Assembly: GCA_036172665.1 (NCBI GenBank)
Contig: CM069877.1
Span: 23,709,001-23,773,000 of the forward strand
DNA from: Prosopocoilus inquinatus
Taxonomy: Eukaryota > Arthropoda > Insecta > Coleoptera > Lucanidae
Length of the DNA stretch: 64,000 nucleotides
Direction of reading: 5' to 3'
Of the stretch, positions 1 through 12,100 are shown piece by piece (position 1 is the stretch's first letter; each line of letters begins with the position of its first letter). The position numbers were made by a program, and so were the translations under genes. Below the pieces are notes generated by a model. It did no database searches and had not been told where the DNA came from. It saw only the letters and a list, made by a program, of their open reading frames with translations.

Positions 1-62
1 CAGTTCGTCAATTTTTTCGTCAATATTTCTATTTATAATTGTGTTTTACACGCAAAAGTTTT

Positions 63-136
63 ATGAACAACTATCTAACTGAAACGTGCGTTTCACTATT
101 TCTTGTGTTTTTTAACTTATCTGCATGCACAAATGG
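63..136 (+). CDS. Candidate first exon of the WAP-like gene (signal peptide)
   Basis: An ATG at 63 opens 24 codons that read like a signal peptide: a hydrophobic run (SLFLVFFNLSA) then a Cys-Thr-Asn stretch. A strong donor (GG|GTAAGA) follows at 137. It ends in phase 2, whereas the best acceptor of the next exon (3748/3749) needs phase 1. Either a small exon is missing between them, another acceptor is used (an AG just before 3766 would fit), or this is not the true first exon. Only 62 bp of upstream sequence is visible, so no promoter can be assessed. Confidence 0.4.
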
Positions 137-3100
137 GTAAGAAAAACGGCTGCTGATAATTCATTCGTTGGGACTAGGAATCATGATAGAATAGTGTGAA
201 TGGACACCTTCGATATCTAGGAAAGTTGAATAGTACACCAAAATAATCAAACTAATCGAATGCGGAGCACGTCAAGGACCGTCGAAAATAAATAAAGAAC
301 ACTTACTATTTAAGTGCGGTTTTATTTATAAAATTAATTAGTATTTTCTATGATTCAGGTCGTTATACACAGTGATTATTATTAACTTAAAGACTTTATT
401 ATTAACTATATCATTTAGTAAATGACGGCAGGAAACTTTCAGCTGTCGTCAGGAGAGAGAGCCAATTCCCAAGTAAGTTTCTGATCCACGTAATATGACG
501 TAGTAGTACTTAGTAACGTATTTATCTGTTGCGATGGCGCCACTATTCTACGCGCGCTTTTTACGCGCCTTTTTAATTTAAATAATTCTTTAGGTTTTCT
601 TCTCCATACTTTCATTTAAGTAATAGGTTATATTCTGCAAAGACTCTAATATGCTGTAATATACATTACAAGTCTTTACAGAATATAATGTATTACCTAA
701 ATGAATGTGTGGAGAAGAAGACCTAAAGAAACGGAAAATCGTGCTTAAATTATGATATTTACTAGATTTTAAGCTAATAAAACAAACCACATATTATTCT
801 CAAATTACTATATTTAACTGCAAAAGTAACTGCAAATAATAACACATTATTTGTACATTGTCATTCATGAAGTTCATAATTTATGGAAATGCTTTCAAAA
901 TTGCAATTCAATACATTCTTTCTTTATCCATACACATTATTTTTGACTTTAAGTGCGAATATCTTCAAAACTACTGCAAATTAAACTTCTTTTTTAACAA
1001 TTTTTATTCAGAATACTGTACTTTGACCACCTTTAAATTTTATAAATCAGCTAATCACTCACACGTAATAATACTTGTGACACTTTAATAAAATTATTTA
1101 AAGTGATTGTTTCATAGTTGTAGCTCCTACCTTCTGCACTTTCATTTCTATTAAAATGATGAATTGTCTCGGTAGATAATATGATGTAGGACACAGGTTA
1201 AGTTTCCGTATTAATTTAATCTTCCTGCATTCATGTCCTGGATACACATATCTGTAACAATTTATATTTTACTGCCATTGTTAACTTGGTAAAATAAAAA
1301 CCTTATTATGGATTGTTATGATGCTAATGGTAATGCGAACCTTTCATCAGTGTGACGCATATACGTCTTCTTGCATCGAAATTGTCACAGGGCTTCGTTG
1401 CCCAAATTAGCAGCCCCAATTCCAAATTGAAGGAAATTTGATCTGATTGGAACATGAATTGCATTCAATTACTACACATTTAAATTTTCTTTTACGGATC
1501 TTGCGAGGTCCATTTTTCTCAAACTCTGTTTATATTAGAAACTATTCTCTGGTCACACAAAAATAATTTAATCATCAACAATGTTTATTTAACGGACACT
1601 TTGATTTAACTCATTATATTTGTGCCAGTTCTTTAATTTACTTAAACGACCACGATCTCTGCCATCACTAAAGCAATTGACATTGACAACATGACATTTC
1701 ATTCGCGCCAAATTTATAATTACTCCTAGCGCCATCTCTGCGGATAAATACGTTACTAAAATAATCTGGACAAAAATTTTCAATTGCCAATAGACCTCTC
1801 TCCTGGCTGTCAATGTTTTGACGCTGGCGCGAAACAGGGAATCAATAAGGCGGCAAGTTTGTTTTACTTTAAATTACATACATACATAAAATGCCAGTCT
1901 AAAGCCTCCTCCCTCTATTAATTTTGGAACGAAATGAATTAGAACGTTCAGGAAAAAAAAACAAATCAAAGTAGATACAAAATACTAATTCTTGAAATAA
2001 AATTATTTTAGCATATCCGCTACGTACCCCTGCGTGCACCATGAATTTTAAAATTTTAAATGGTATGGTGGTTTAAGTGACCTATAATTTCAAATTAAAA
2101 TTTTAAATGTCATGGTGACTTAAGTGGCCTACATTCCTGTAGTAATAAACGATAAGCTCAACGATAAAAAATAATTTTACTAACAAGTCTCAGAAAACGT
2201 TACAGCTTTGATAACTGGAAAGCTGAATTAATTCTGCACAACTTTGATTTTAGACTTATTATCGTGTCGCCATTATCGTATCGAGATCGGAGGAAACAGT
2301 TGAATTATTTAGTTCAAAAAATATCATAACTTCTGTACTCTTTCAAAAATTAACGAATTTCGGCACGTTTTAAAGAAAATTTGAAGTTGATTTAAGATTT
2401 CTATTCAACGGCTCCGGCTAATTTGTTATAATGCTACACTTACAGAAGAACATTTTGGTAAAAATCGGAAATTGATATTTTTTTTCGTTCTCGAGTTGTT
2501 ATTACGTGTAAATGAATGTATTAACTCATGATAAAAGCTGATGTAAGAGTTCAAACAAATGCTATCGAGTAATACTTTTGATTTTGACGTAAATAGAATG
2601 TAATTATGTTTGGGAACTTACAAAAGATCCGAACAGCAAACAAACATATAAACGAGACAACTCATACACAGGCATTAAATAAAAGTAATGAACAATAAAA
2701 TGTTAAATGACGGAAAGGACTGTGAATGAAGCACTTTGTAATCAACAGTGATTGAAGATTTGCACCTAAAATATTTTCAAAATAATATCGATTCTTCATT
2801 CGAAATAGTCATTTATTATCTGTAAGGATATCAATAATTTCTATGCAACTCTATGCGAACAATAAAAATGTATTGTAGAGAGGCACAGTGAAACTTTTTT
2901 TTTATTGTTCATGCTTGTATTTAGTGTTCGAGTTATTTTTGTTTCTCTATTTGTTGTTTTGTTTTGGTGTTTAAATATTCTCTATTACCAAAAACAATGA
3001 AATTTTTTGGAAAACAAACTGGAAAAAAACTACTTTTCCAAAGAGCACCCTCTAACTGTTTTATAATATATTTTATATTTCTGAAATTCAAAATCAAATG

Positions 3101-6100
3101 GAAAATTAGATAGTGTATCGCGCCTTTTAAATGACTCTGTACATACATATGTACATACATTATAAATAAATACCATTCGTTTTTGCAATGCATTACTCTG
3201 CATTTGCACAATTCTAAGTTATCTGCATTCCTTGTGTTACTGTTATTAGATCGTTAATAAAATTCAGATAATGGTTAAATCAAGCAGAACACTTTTCATT
3301 ATACTTAATTTATTGCAGTTTGTAGAGTTTTGTAATCCCCTAAATAACGTTAAACATTTGCTCGATTAAATAATAAACATGAGAAGCTTATGTTCCCGCT
3401 TTGCCTTTCGTAGACATATCTCGCAGTTTCTTTTAACTGTCGCTAATTATCTAACTAACAAATTACTTTCTATCCAGATCAAGGCAAGGCTACGTGTTTA
3501 GAAATATTACGCTACCATGGACACTGAATCACTTATAATTGTATAATTTTAAAATTTGTTTAATTGCTCGCTGCTAGCCGCTTTCCATAGTAGTTAATTA
3601 AATTATAAATTAAGGACATTCAGGAAGAGCAAATATGTAACTGCGTGTAGAATTCAAAACAACTCAGTTTTCTTTTTCATTTCTATTTCCTCGTGGTTCT
3701 TTTTTGTTCCTCTTTCATCTGCATAAACCGTTTTTTTTTTCTTTTCAGGTTCAAATTTTATACCGATAGGCAAAAGTACAACAGCAAAGAGTACACACAA
3801 TATTCTAGTTTGTCCAAGTAAATCAGTTCCAGTTCCAATTTTGTCTTTGCCATGCCATTCCAACAGGGATTGCGCCATTCTAGGAACGCCCGACATTTGC
3901 TGCAGGGGCAGATGTGTTCAAGGAGTGCCATTGACAAGTAAAAAAATGATCCCGCCATGTTGAAAAAAAAATTCTAAACATTATTTTAGATAAAAATTCG
4001 ATTCCGACGTCGAAAAAAACGATTGGGGCTCAAACCACGTCGGCGAAGCTCGTGTGCCCCAGCAAGTCCACGCAAGTTCCTTTCTTTTCGTTACCGTGTG
4101 ATTCTACCAAAGACTGTGCCATTTTAGGGCTTTCGGCTTTGTGTTGCAGAAATCGGTGTCTGCAGGGAGTGCCGCCGCCTACTCGTAAAGTGAATATAAA
4201 ACACGAACGTAAGTAAAGTAATAGTTATTTACGTGTCAAGCTTTGTAAGTTAATCTTTACGGGCAAGCTGGAAGTTTGTGGACGAGTGACGCAGGCGCGA
4301 ACTCCATGATCCAGTAAGCTTAGTAAAGGTAAATATTGTAAAGCGTGTCGCGGTACAAACTTTCATTTTCACCTTCACATGACGATTTTTAATTAATTTA
4401 CTTTAACTTTTTTATGAAAGACGTTATTTCTAGCTAGACGTAAACAGAAAATCTGCTTTTCTACAAGCTTGTAAAATATTACAGGTCTGTTCCCGTATTT
4501 TATCGTTTACTTTGTTGCCATAAAAAATTAAATTGACGTCATTTACTAAGAAAGTGGAAATAAAAATAATTATAGGTTTGTTCGAACCACAAATTAAGAA
4601 CTGTTATAGAATTGAAAGTTCTGCGCATGTCATTTAAAATACGGAAAAGTTCTGTTTTATCCAGGTACGAAACTACAAACACCCAATCTAATTTAAATTT
4701 CATTTTGAATTAATTTTTTTTTCTTCGGTTGGATGGAAACACTTCTTCATCTGAAGTGCTCTTTGTAAAATCTTCAGAAAAACGACGTGATTTTACAGAT
4801 TCTGTTTTTTTGCGTTTTTAGAATCTTAATATTACCTAGTCTGTAATGTTGTAATGTTATATTGGTTACCAAATACCCAAAATATAACTGATAAACATTA
4901 ACTATGTCTTGGACAGGAAAATTAAACAAATATTATCAAGAAAATTATGTTGCATTCAAAGCTAAAATATATATAAAAAAGGCGAAAAAGGTTAATTTTA
5001 GCGCTATTAAACGAGTATCCAGAATTGGTTTAAAAGAGATGGGAGAATAATAATATATTTTGGTTCAAAGATTCAAAAGTCTGCACACAAATAAGTTAAA
5101 ACATTTTAAAGACATAAATGATATCACACAAAGTGTCATATTAAAATGTATTATTTCTCATCCCAAGTAATGCTCACATGTCAATGATTTAGATAATATC
5201 CCAAAAGCTTTAAGAAATTATTGAAGAAAGTTCAAATGAAAATGTTGATTTTAACGCCTAGTATCACCTTTGTTATCAACTTTTAGATTAAGAATGGATT
5301 TAACAAAAAAATTGTTAATCGGCGATTAACTTAATTCTCTTAGGCCCGATTTTCCCATCACAGATTAACTTTAAACTGGGATGGTGAAACCGTGCCTTAT
5401 TAAGGAACGTCACCCAACCAATCACAGGCTCTAATCACGCCGATAAATTAATTAATAATTATAATAATAATAATAATAAATAATTTTTGGAAAACTGAGG
5501 GTAAGTGAGTTTAGCGATGTCACGATATTTTGATGTCAGTAATCCACTGTTCCTCTGTTCCATTAAGCTGCTTTTCCTGCTTGGAAGATTGGGTATTTGG
5601 GTATTACTACTATTGGTTATTATCGATCACGTGACTAATGATAACTAAACTAATTTGTTTTTATATTAATTTATTGATAGTTTTAACACAAATACACTAA
5701 CTTTGCACTTTTGTTTTTTTTTATGATTATTCTGACAGATAATACGCATAAACCCTACAACTTTGGCATTTAAAGTTTTCTCTAACTCATAAAGTAAAGC
5801 CAGTGGGCAAAATTAAAAAAAAATAACAAAGCTGGATATAAGTGCGAGCAAAAAAAATTCGATCGTCAATGGCGTTTTTTGACACAGTTTTACAAGTGTT
5901 CCATTGTGAAGTGATCACAAGCTTGTACAACAACTCGTGTGTTCTAACGCAATCAATAAGAGGACAATAAAACACTTTTATTAATTTGTGAATTTTTAAA
6001 TGCTTTGACGAAAATTTTTATTTGCTTGTGTCTGCATTTAAACAGATTTCAAAACGCGTTTTCACTGTATAACTGTTTACAAAGTACACAAGTTTACCAG

Positions 6101-9100
6101 AATTTCTCAGTAATGCATATTGGATAGTCAATACTAACGTATTCGTAACAATATAGATATTTAATTAAGCATCAAATGCGGTAAAGGTTGTTTACTGAAC
6201 GAAGGCAATGCTGCCCAATACCGGTAGTCCTTAACGCTTATTTTTGCACGATCCATGCAATGATTAAAATGATTTTAAATTGATTTAATATCAAAGTGAC
6301 AAATCTGTGTCAATTATCACGGGCTAAAAATCATTTGAGTCGTTTGAAAGATCGCAAAATTACAAAACTTTGATATTTGATTACTTACTGTCTTCCGATG
6401 GGTAAGTGACATTCTTACCGATCAATCGGAGATTTGTAAACTCAACCTAGTACTCTTATAATCGAACCAGTAAATACGTTAAATTGACGGATTGTGCAAA
6501 AATGTTCTTTGACATATCGATTTTTGTAGAAACTGTCAAATATTTGCAAGCATATGAAAATGAAAATATATTTTAATCTCGCGCGATTACAATCACTTTA
6601 TTGCTTCCAAACATTTTTGCTGTCTCTGGATACTATAAGAAAAACTCAAATTCAAACCAAACCAGTGGCTTGTTACGTTCCGAGTACAGCCGCCGCAACA
6701 TCGGTTATCACAACGATGTAAAACAAGATGTTGCACCGTGCTGACGCTTTGTTTTTAGTAGATTAGTGCATTGCATTGTAACAGTAGTATTAGTCTGAAT
6801 GTCGTGGCTTTAACATTGCCTTATTCGATTAATCTCAATTTTTGTATTTTTTCCAATAAATTTTTGATTTTTTTAAAAATCGTTTTGCGCGAACGCGTAA
6901 TTTAAGTGGCTGTAGCGGCCACGGTCATAGAAGCGTTCAAACGCAACCTGAATACTCTTCAGCTAATTCACATAAAAGACGGCTTGGTGTTACACAGATT
7001 CCAGCGCAACGTGGCCTAGCTCCGGTGTGTGGAGCCCTTGAAACAAGTTCATAGCTCATTTTTTAGGTCTTCTGGTAATCTTTGTTATCTAAAAAGTCGC
7101 TCGCATGCCACTCCATGTTTTGGCGCCCTCTGACAGTTGGGGCAAACAGAAACGGTCAATTAAAATTACTCAAAAAATAAAATAAAACAAACAAAAAAAT
7201 AGAAAAAACAGAAGTTTAAAATTTTTTGAAAGCTTTTCAACTTTAAAACATTTTCCTTCACTTTTTTCAAGTTCCTAGCTGCCGAGGCCCCCACAGACGA
7301 GCAGCCCAAACAGCGCGAAGCGCTTTCTTCTCATGAATGGAAGCAAAATCACAAAAGCTAAGGAACTTAAATTTCTAAAAACTTAAAAAGAAAAATGCAA
7401 TTTATTTTTTTAACGAAACTGTAACAATTTATTTTTTTACCTAATAAAATATTAAGTACATTAATTTTTTTACGAAAAATTTAGTACACGAAAATTACAA
7501 AACTTAAATTTTTTTAATTTTTAAATGCCGCAGTTAACTATTCTATTTTAGTCGACGTTTTTCCGTCTGGTTGACGGCTTCATGACAGTTCACTCTGTTA
7601 TTTAGGTGCTATGTCAAAGAACACGCAATTTCAATCAAAAATTAATCTTTTTTGGAATTTTCTTAGAAATTAACAATTATTAGTGATTATTCCAAACTAT
7701 CACTCACACTGTATAAAAGTAACAAAGAATCTTGCGTATTGAAAAAAATTCAAAAGTCCAAACCGAAACCTTTTAAAACATTTAAAAATGACACTGGAAG
7801 TTCCGCATATGTTTTTATATCTGCGATATTTATTTTGACTATTAATATTAATAAACCGCTGAAAGTTTTTTTTTAGTTATAGATATATGACGTAATTAGA
7901 CAAGTTAAACTCGTAGAGGAAGTATATTATATAATTTAATAATCTCGAATCAAAGTTGAGAGAAATTGTGAAAGTTTTATGTGAAGAATTTCTGCTATGG
8001 ATAACAATAAAAAATAAAAATCAGTCCCGCGCAATACATAATTACAATTACTAACATATCCAGTAAGTAGAGTGGAGCGAATAAGAGCCATTTTTTTTTT
8101 CATAAATTATTAAAATTTTGTTTTTTTTTAAATCGTAAAAAAATTCCTTTCCTTTTTTTAATTCTGTTTAATTGCACCTCCTGGTAAATTTATGAGCCAG
8201 GTAATATCCCTGGAAACCATTGTGTCAATAATGATTTCCTAGGATATTATAATATTTGGCAGATCAATTTATCAGGAGGTGAAAAAATCGGACCTAAATC
8301 GAATACAGCCTCTTCGTTTTCCGTATTTCCAAATTAATTATAAATGACCAATTTCCTTCTTCTTTCCAAGCGCAATGTATTAGCAATTATCAACCAAATC
8401 CAAAAGTATTCGAAATTGTAGAGCAAATACTTATACTAATAATTTAATTGGTTTACTGTACTTGAATTTATTTTAAATTTATATAGGGTATAACTTTTAT
8501 GAGGGGACAAACGTCAAGGGCTAATTCCTCACGTCGAATTATGAAAAACAGTTCATTTAAACATATTGTTAAGTTATTTTAGTTGAAGGTTTAATTTTGA
8601 TTATGTTAAATAAGTTTTACTTACATTTTTGGGATGTATTATTATGATTTAGCATCAGAATTTTGTTTAAAGTCAGTTTAATTTTCGTGTATCAAGGAAG
8701 AATTGTAATTCCAAGGTATTTCGCCTCAAATAATGCTTACACTAAAACACAAATTTTGTTCCATGAATTAAATGATATGGGTTACGACAAAACACGTTGA
8801 ACCGCAACCTAAAGTCAGTCTTGAAGCTTCTACGATGTAACAAAGGACTGCAGGACTTTGCTGATATGAAGGCATCTCTTAAGCCTAGCAAAAGGTGAAC
8901 ACATTGTAAGCCAAAACGGTCATCTTCGGCCAAAAAGTCTTCAAGCATCACGACAACAAGAAACACATTCGCGGTAACAAAACAAAACATGTACGGAGAT
9001 TATTGTTTGATATCTGTAAACATTTTAAAACATTACATAAGTCGGCAGTAACAGTAATAAGGAAGTAGTTTTTTGTGAAAAGCAATAAAACTCATTTAAC

Positions 9101-12100
9101 AAAAAAGTGTTTACTAGAAATTGGAAATGACGCGCTGTAAGGATAGTCAGAAAACGAGAGGGAGGTGTTTTTCTTGTATGATCTATATAAGGGGATGGAG
9201 CGATTTTCGCAAGTCACAAAATACCTGCAAACAATCCGCGTCGGTTATTATCCAAAAAGTGAACAAAATACCAGCAAACAATCCGCGTCGGGTGTTTTTG
9301 AAAAAGTCAATTAAAAACGGAAGTATAGTGTCGAAGTTTCATTGAATTAAATTTATGAACGAGTGCGTGCGTGTACATTAATAATAAAGTGCAGATGGGA
9401 CAAAAGCCGTAAGACGAACAAAATTATTAACATAACGTTGGGAACTATTTAAATCACTTATCAGTTTTAATAAAGGATTGTCCAAATAAAACGTTAAATG
9501 TCAAGACAAATAATAAACATTTAAAGGAAAGCTAACGTATCAGTATCGCAAAAATAAATATCAAACAATTAATAACTCCATTGCAGGAACTTAGTTTGTT
9601 ATAACCCGTTTAAAAAGAAAGAAATACATTTTATTTATTGTTGCAAAATCAAAAATTTGTTAAATAAACCCATAGAAGAAAATAAACGATTTTAATTTGT
9701 TCTGAATTTCAATCAAAATTATATTTGAGCTTTTATTTATAACAATTAGAAAAAAACCCAAAAGATTGTTATGAACAACAAACAGAAAGGTCACGACCCT
9801 GGACCTATAAGATTTATAAATTTATATGCGTTATTATAAACAAAAATTGTTGCACGAAAAATAACAATAACGTAGCAATATGTCGGCAAGTGCACAGTTT
9901 CTGAGATACAGGGTCCGGAAAAAAGTCATCGATTTCTCAGAAAAATTTATTCTTTATGAAAGTTCCCATATCTTCCCAAACCTAAAATTCACTTGTCAAA
10001 ATCTGAATATCTATATACGTATATCCAGAAGATTGAAATGTCTGAAATAGACGTAAGAGTAAAGTACTGGGCCAATAGTGCGTATTCGGTGGATAGCGCC
10101 TATATTAATGCAGATTTTTTAAATCTGTTATCGCTATTACTTACCTGTGGTATAGATGCATGATTTAAAATTAGTTACAATGATACAGGACGTTCCGTGT
10201 GGCTGTGCCAGACCAAAGTTGTGTTTTTTTAAATTGAACGTACTGTATATTATGATTTATTTCGATTCGCCTTTAAGCGTAGATAAATTTATTATAAGGA
10301 TGTTACGTACCTAAACTTAATATTTTTTGAGATATTGACATTTCAATGTAAAAAAATGCTATTTGATGTTTTATAGATTAGATGTTTATTAAAACTCGGC
10401 ATTTAAATTTTACAGTAACGTTACATAACCTCTATGGAACAGAAAACAATTTCCATCTCGAACATATTCCTATTATTTTACACAGGGTGATTCATAACTC
10501 CGATGTTTATTTTACTCGGTTAGTTTAAATGGAACAGCCTATATTTTATGACTGAATTTAATAGGTTTTTGAAAAAGCTTTACAATGATATGGGGTTCAG
10601 TATGTTACACAACAAGTCTCCATACCGGGTGTCCCACCCCATGTGCTGACCTTTCTAGAATCTTTATTTATTAATCGATTAACCTGAATTTTGGAGACGA
10701 TAAACTAAACAAAAAATGGAATTTTTCGACATACTGATAGTCGTTATAGGACTTCCGGTTTCGCCGGAAGTGATATCAACTTTCTTATTTTAAGTGGAAC
10801 ACCCTATATATTTTTACATATTTAAAATCTACAGATCATTACGAGTCCGAATACGTATCAATTGTTATTTTTGGTTTCCATGACAACGAAAAAAAAACTT
10901 TTATTTTTCAAACTAGAAAGCTATGAATTGCATTTTTTCGATCTCATGCAATCAAGTGTTTCGAAAAAACCACTCCTTTGATGGTATTTGGATTGATTCA
11001 AATTTTTTTAAAATTTTAAGATAATATGCGCACTTTCCGTGTAGATAGATTGAGAAAATTCGTATTATTGAAAATGCCTGGAAGTTGCAGAATTTAATCA
11101 GAGTTCCCATTTTTTTTCTTTGATACTTTCCTGACTTTTCCCCGATTTTTCATCAAAAAACATTCAATAGTGACTGCGACTGCGCACATATTTAAACATT
11201 TTTTTCCTAATTTCAGAACAGAAATAATAGACGATACAAAAATTGGTAATTTATTATGGAGAGCATTGTTGCATTACGTACCAGCTTTCAAAATTATGAG
11301 CAATTAATTTTAACAACCTGCCTTTTTGTTTAAAAAATAGATTTTGTAGGAAACAAGATATTGTTACGTTTCTAGGGTTTTAATTTATTTATTTAAACGA
11401 ATAAAACACTCGATAAAAACTTAACCGTAATTTAATAAAGCTTAAAAACTAATTTATTTGTAACAATTTATTTTCACACTAAAATCTAACTTCGACGATC
11501 GCTGTTCGAATTCGACTGACTGGTGAGTCAACTTTGGCCCATTTTATATCCTTTGCGGCCGTCTCGAATCCTCTACGCTGGAAGATTCGAGTTTATTCCA
11601 TCGCCGGAAAAGTCTAGTCTGTTCGATGTAGACCCCGGTGGCGTGGCAGCCAATGAGGCATAACGAACCGACTTCTTGACGCCTTGAGCTAAGCCGTGTG
11701 GCGCGCCACACTGCCCCCTTCTTAAAAACGTTTCGTCTCGAAATGTTCCTGGTGATAGTCTTGAAGGAGGGTGTCGGAATCTACATGCTGGCCCATTCTT
11801 GCAACTTCCCGTCTGGAAGACGTAGCAGTCTACGGTTTTGCTGTTGCTGACTGTTGCCTGTGGGTGGTGGCTGCAGACTAGGACTTCAATTCCCGTTCTG
11901 TGGAAGATGACTTCCAGCATGCTTCGAATTACTCTCCAGTCTAGTCCGTCCAATCCGCAGCCCAATTTGGGGATGGCTAACTTCATCTGATGGTTCTCTA
12001 TTAGCTGTCTCCTCAGGCTATATAGGGCTCTCCACATACTTTGATAGTCAGGTTTACCGCTTGATGTCTTCTTAGTGACTAAATAATGCACGTGGCGCCT

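Larger units (their letters stand above)
137..3748. other. Non-coding stretch, first intron of the WAP-like gene
   Basis: AT-rich sequence with no supported exon. It contains a 146-bp imperfect hairpin (586-731), a short direct repeat of an AT-rich unit (2041-2150) and a diverged copy of the foldback family F2 (about 2150-2720). Confidence 0.6.
4209..11361. other. Intron sequence with repeat fragments
   Basis: No convincing coding exon other than the candidate at 7279. Seen: a terminal-repeat-like end preceded by TTA at 5342 (resembles the PIF/Harbinger-type end at 31548); an AAT microsatellite at 5460-5480; two copies of a 50-bp unit at 9214-9293; an arm of foldback family F5 at about 10066-10250; and several 'cagggtg'-type ends (10488, 10622, 10797). 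A short palindrome, CTTCCGGTTTCGCCGGAAG, lies at about 10752. Confidence 0.55.

Noticed and set aside
858..1088. 76-codon plus-strand frame
   Set aside because: AT-rich, low complexity, no recognisable domain or splice context.
1589..1813. 74-codon minus-strand frame
   Set aside because: No homology recognised, no start context or neighbouring exons.
3654..3958. Minus-strand frames of 80 and 66 codons
   Set aside because: They are shadows of the plus-strand WAP exon, whose cysteine pattern and splice sites are convincing.
8742..8990. 82-codon minus-strand frame
   Set aside because: No domain; hydrophobic start looks accidental, and there is no promoter or polyadenylation context.
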